Source of the DNA: JAEYZS01 sp031374125
Lineage (GTDB): Bacteria > Bdellovibrionota > Bdellovibrionia > Bdellovibrionales > JAEYZS01
Assembly (NCBI GenBank): GCA_031374125.1
Contig: JANMFM010000209.1
Coordinates: 1 to 15,255 of the forward strand
Length of the DNA stretch: 15,255 nt
Direction of reading: 5' to 3'
The position numbers and the translations under genes are program-made. Of this stretch, positions 14,039 through 15,255 are shown piece by piece. Position 1 is the first letter of the stretch, and every line of letters starts with the position of its first letter. The notes beneath the pieces are model-generated. The model was not told the origin of the DNA and searched no databases. It saw only the letters and a program-made list of their open reading frames with translations.

Positions 14039-14671
14039 GTGAACATTTCCACACATAAAAAAGCAATGCAGCACTTCAAAAAATTAGATCCTGATTTATA
14101 CAAACAAATTGGACGTTTGAAAGTTGACGCGATTACGCTACAAAAAAATAACCACAAAAATCTAACGCCGGACGCCTATTTGGTTCGTTCAATTATATCG
14201 CAGCAAATTAGTACTAAAGCCGCGGCATCGATATTAAAAAAATTTCTAGATCTCTTCCCTGAAAAAAAATTGTGCCATGCTCATCTCGCCTCTCTCACAG
14301 ATGAGCAGCTTCGTGGAGCGGGATTATCTCGAGGTAAAACCATATATGTAAGAGATCTCTCTATAAGATTTTTAAACGGAGAACTGCCAGATCATAATAA
14401 AATTAAAAAAATGTCTGACGAAGAAATCATCGAAGCTTTCGTAAAGGTAAAAGGTATCGGCGTTTGGACAGTGCAAATGCTTTTGATTTTCTTTTTGAGA
14501 AGAAAAGATGTTTGGCCCGTCGGTGATCTTGGAGTGCAAAAAGGTTTTCAAATTGTTTTTAATAAAAGGAAACTTCCTAATAAAAAAGAAATGGAAAAAC
14601 GTGGGGCAAAGTGGACGCCCTACAGGTCTGTGGCAGCGCTTTATCTATGGAGAGCTACAGACTCAAAGTAG
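14039..14671 (+). CDS. DNA-3-methyladenine glycosylase, AlkA-type (HhH-GPD), short form
   Basis: A 210-residue base-excision repair enzyme that removes alkylated purines. It has the HhH-GPD core: LVRSIISQQIST (48-59) as in AlkA/MAG enzymes, the helix-hairpin-helix KVKGIGVWTVQ (136-146), and the catalytic Asp163 in WPVGDLGVQKG. It lacks the N-terminal TBP-like domain of E. coli AlkA and so resembles the shorter MAG-type family. I chose GTG 14039 because GGAG (14028-14031) lies seven bases upstream; a GTG at 14009 would add ten residues but has no binding site. A minus-strand frame across its start (13837-14157) is a shadow. The last 17 bases overlap the end of the convergent HAD gene. Confidence 0.92.
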   Translation: MNISTHKKAMQHFKKLDPDLYKQIGRLKVDAITLQKNNHKNLTPDAYLVRSIISQQISTKAAASILKKFLDLFPEKKLCHAHLASLTDEQLRGAGLSRGKTIYVRDLSIRFLNGELPDHNKIKKMSDEEIIEAFVKVKGIGVWTVQMLLIFFLRRKDVWPVGDLGVQKGFQIVFNKRKLPNKKEMEKRGAKWTPYRSVAALYLWRATDSK

Positions 14672-15255
14672 GAAGTCTTCTCGATTCAATCACGTTATGG
14701 TGAATTGATTTGAGTTTGTCATAGTTTTGATGGCCATCAGCTATCAATAAAACATCGATGCCTAAATTTTTACCAACAGCATGATCGTGATCTGTATCAC
14801 CAATCATGATAGTTTTAGAAAGATCTTTGCCAGAAACCTCAAGAAGCTGACGACCTCTTTCAATTTTACTAGCGGCATAGAAATCGCCAAGACCAAAAAT
14901 ATTATTAAAGAGATGATCAATGTTTAAAGATTTTGTAATGTCATTCAAATGACCTTGTTGACCAGCAGATAAGATCGACTGCATCTTTTCTTTCTTGATC
15001 GCAGTTAAAATATCTGGAGTGCCTTCGAAGAGTTGGGCAAGATGTGCGCGCTTATGATTGTATTCTTGAACAAATCTATCGCAAAGATAATCAAAAGAAA
15101 CTTTTTCAAGATCAAATCCAACGTCTTTATAATATTCCATAACGGGAAATCTAAAAACATTCTTGTACTGATCATTAGAAACTCTAGGTATATTGTGTTC
15201 ATCAAGTAGAGCTCCGAGAGCATCAACTGCAATATCCAAATCATCAAGAAGGGTG
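14655..15255 (-). CDS. HAD superfamily hydrolase (Gph-like phosphatase), 5' end cut by window
   Basis: About 200 residues are visible to the TAG at 14655-14657. The frame is open to the window edge, beginning TLLDDLDIAVDALG. In HAD phosphatases the nucleophile motif ends DGTLxD, so the catalytic Asp pair lies just outside the window, and a TTG start at 15239 would be wrong. Visible motifs are the cap domain (about 10-80 of the part from 15239), motif II ILSAGQQG (Ser91), motif III with Lys125 (ASKIERG), and motif IV IGDTDHD (147-152). The arrangement is that of phosphoglycolate phosphatase-like HADs of subfamily I; the substrate is unknown. The 3' end overlaps alkA by 17 bases in convergent orientation. 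Confidence 0.88.
   Translation of the reverse strand, partial: TLLDDLDIAVDALGALLDEHNIPRVSNDQYKNVFRFPVMEYYKDVGFDLEKVSFDYLCDRFVQEYNHKRAHLAQLFEGTPDILTAIKKEKMQSILSAGQQGHLNDITKSLNIDHLFNNIFGLGDFYAASKIERGRQLLEVSGKDLSKTIMIGDTDHDHAVGKNLGIDVLLIADGHQNYDKLKSIHHNVIESRRLPTLSL

Noticed and set aside
13837..14157. Minus-strand frame of 106 codons spanning the gst-glycosylase gap
   Set aside because: It overlaps the start of gst in another frame and is antisense to the glycosylase N-terminus; no ribosome binding site.
1..15255. CRISPR arrays, tRNA genes, insertion sequences, prophage or attachment sites
   Set aside because: No regularly spaced repeats, no cloverleaf-like sequence, no transposase or integrase, and no long terminal repeats were found on either strand.

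Overview
The window is AT-rich (roughly 40% G+C by eye), densely packed bacterial DNA from a Gram-negative organism. A lipoprotein, an outer-membrane phospholipase A with a signal peptide, and several Sec-type signal peptides support an outer membrane. The mix of genes and the large orphan membrane protein would fit a Bdellovibrio-like member of the Bdellovibrionota, but nothing here proves that and no marker gene is present. There are no rRNA or tRNA genes, no transposase and no CRISPR array. No gene-free stretch exceeds 300 bases; the longest is 254 bases, at 8476-8729.

Left part (1-4454): the tail of a 2-oxoglutarate/Fe(II) oxygenase, a small lipoprotein, a HicA-HicB toxin-antitoxin operon behind two overlapping palindromes, and then, on the minus strand, a small two-TM membrane protein translationally coupled to glutamate racemase (murI). 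A secreted trypsin-like serine protease follows on the plus strand. It converges, with overlapping stop codons, on a small unrecognised 96-residue gene that has a near-perfect Shine-Dalgarno sequence.

Middle (4517-8729): a single minus-strand gene for a 1304-residue polytopic membrane protein of unknown function. It has a strong terminator behind it and a repeat-bearing upstream region in front. It is the least explained object in the window.

Right part (8730-15255): a ZIP metal transporter and a DCC-family thiol-disulfide protein form a minus-strand pair. They diverge from a plus-strand operon of an APC/LAT amino-acid permease, phospholipase A (pldA) and the ribosome-assembly GTPase rsgA. 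Only 17 bases separate the two divergent start codons, and both sides look leaderless. A beta-class glutathione S-transferase gene (minus strand, with one clear and one possible terminator) diverges from a short AlkA-type DNA glycosylase. The glycosylase converges with, and overlaps, a HAD phosphatase cut by the window edge.

Functionally the window is mostly housekeeping and stress genes (cell wall, ribosome assembly, alkylation repair, GST, metal and amino-acid transport), with a toxin-antitoxin module and the giant membrane protein as accessory points. The points most worth a second look are the 1304-residue protein and its upstream repeats, the leaderless divergent pair, the PldA with glutamate at the third catalytic position, and the hicAB operator.
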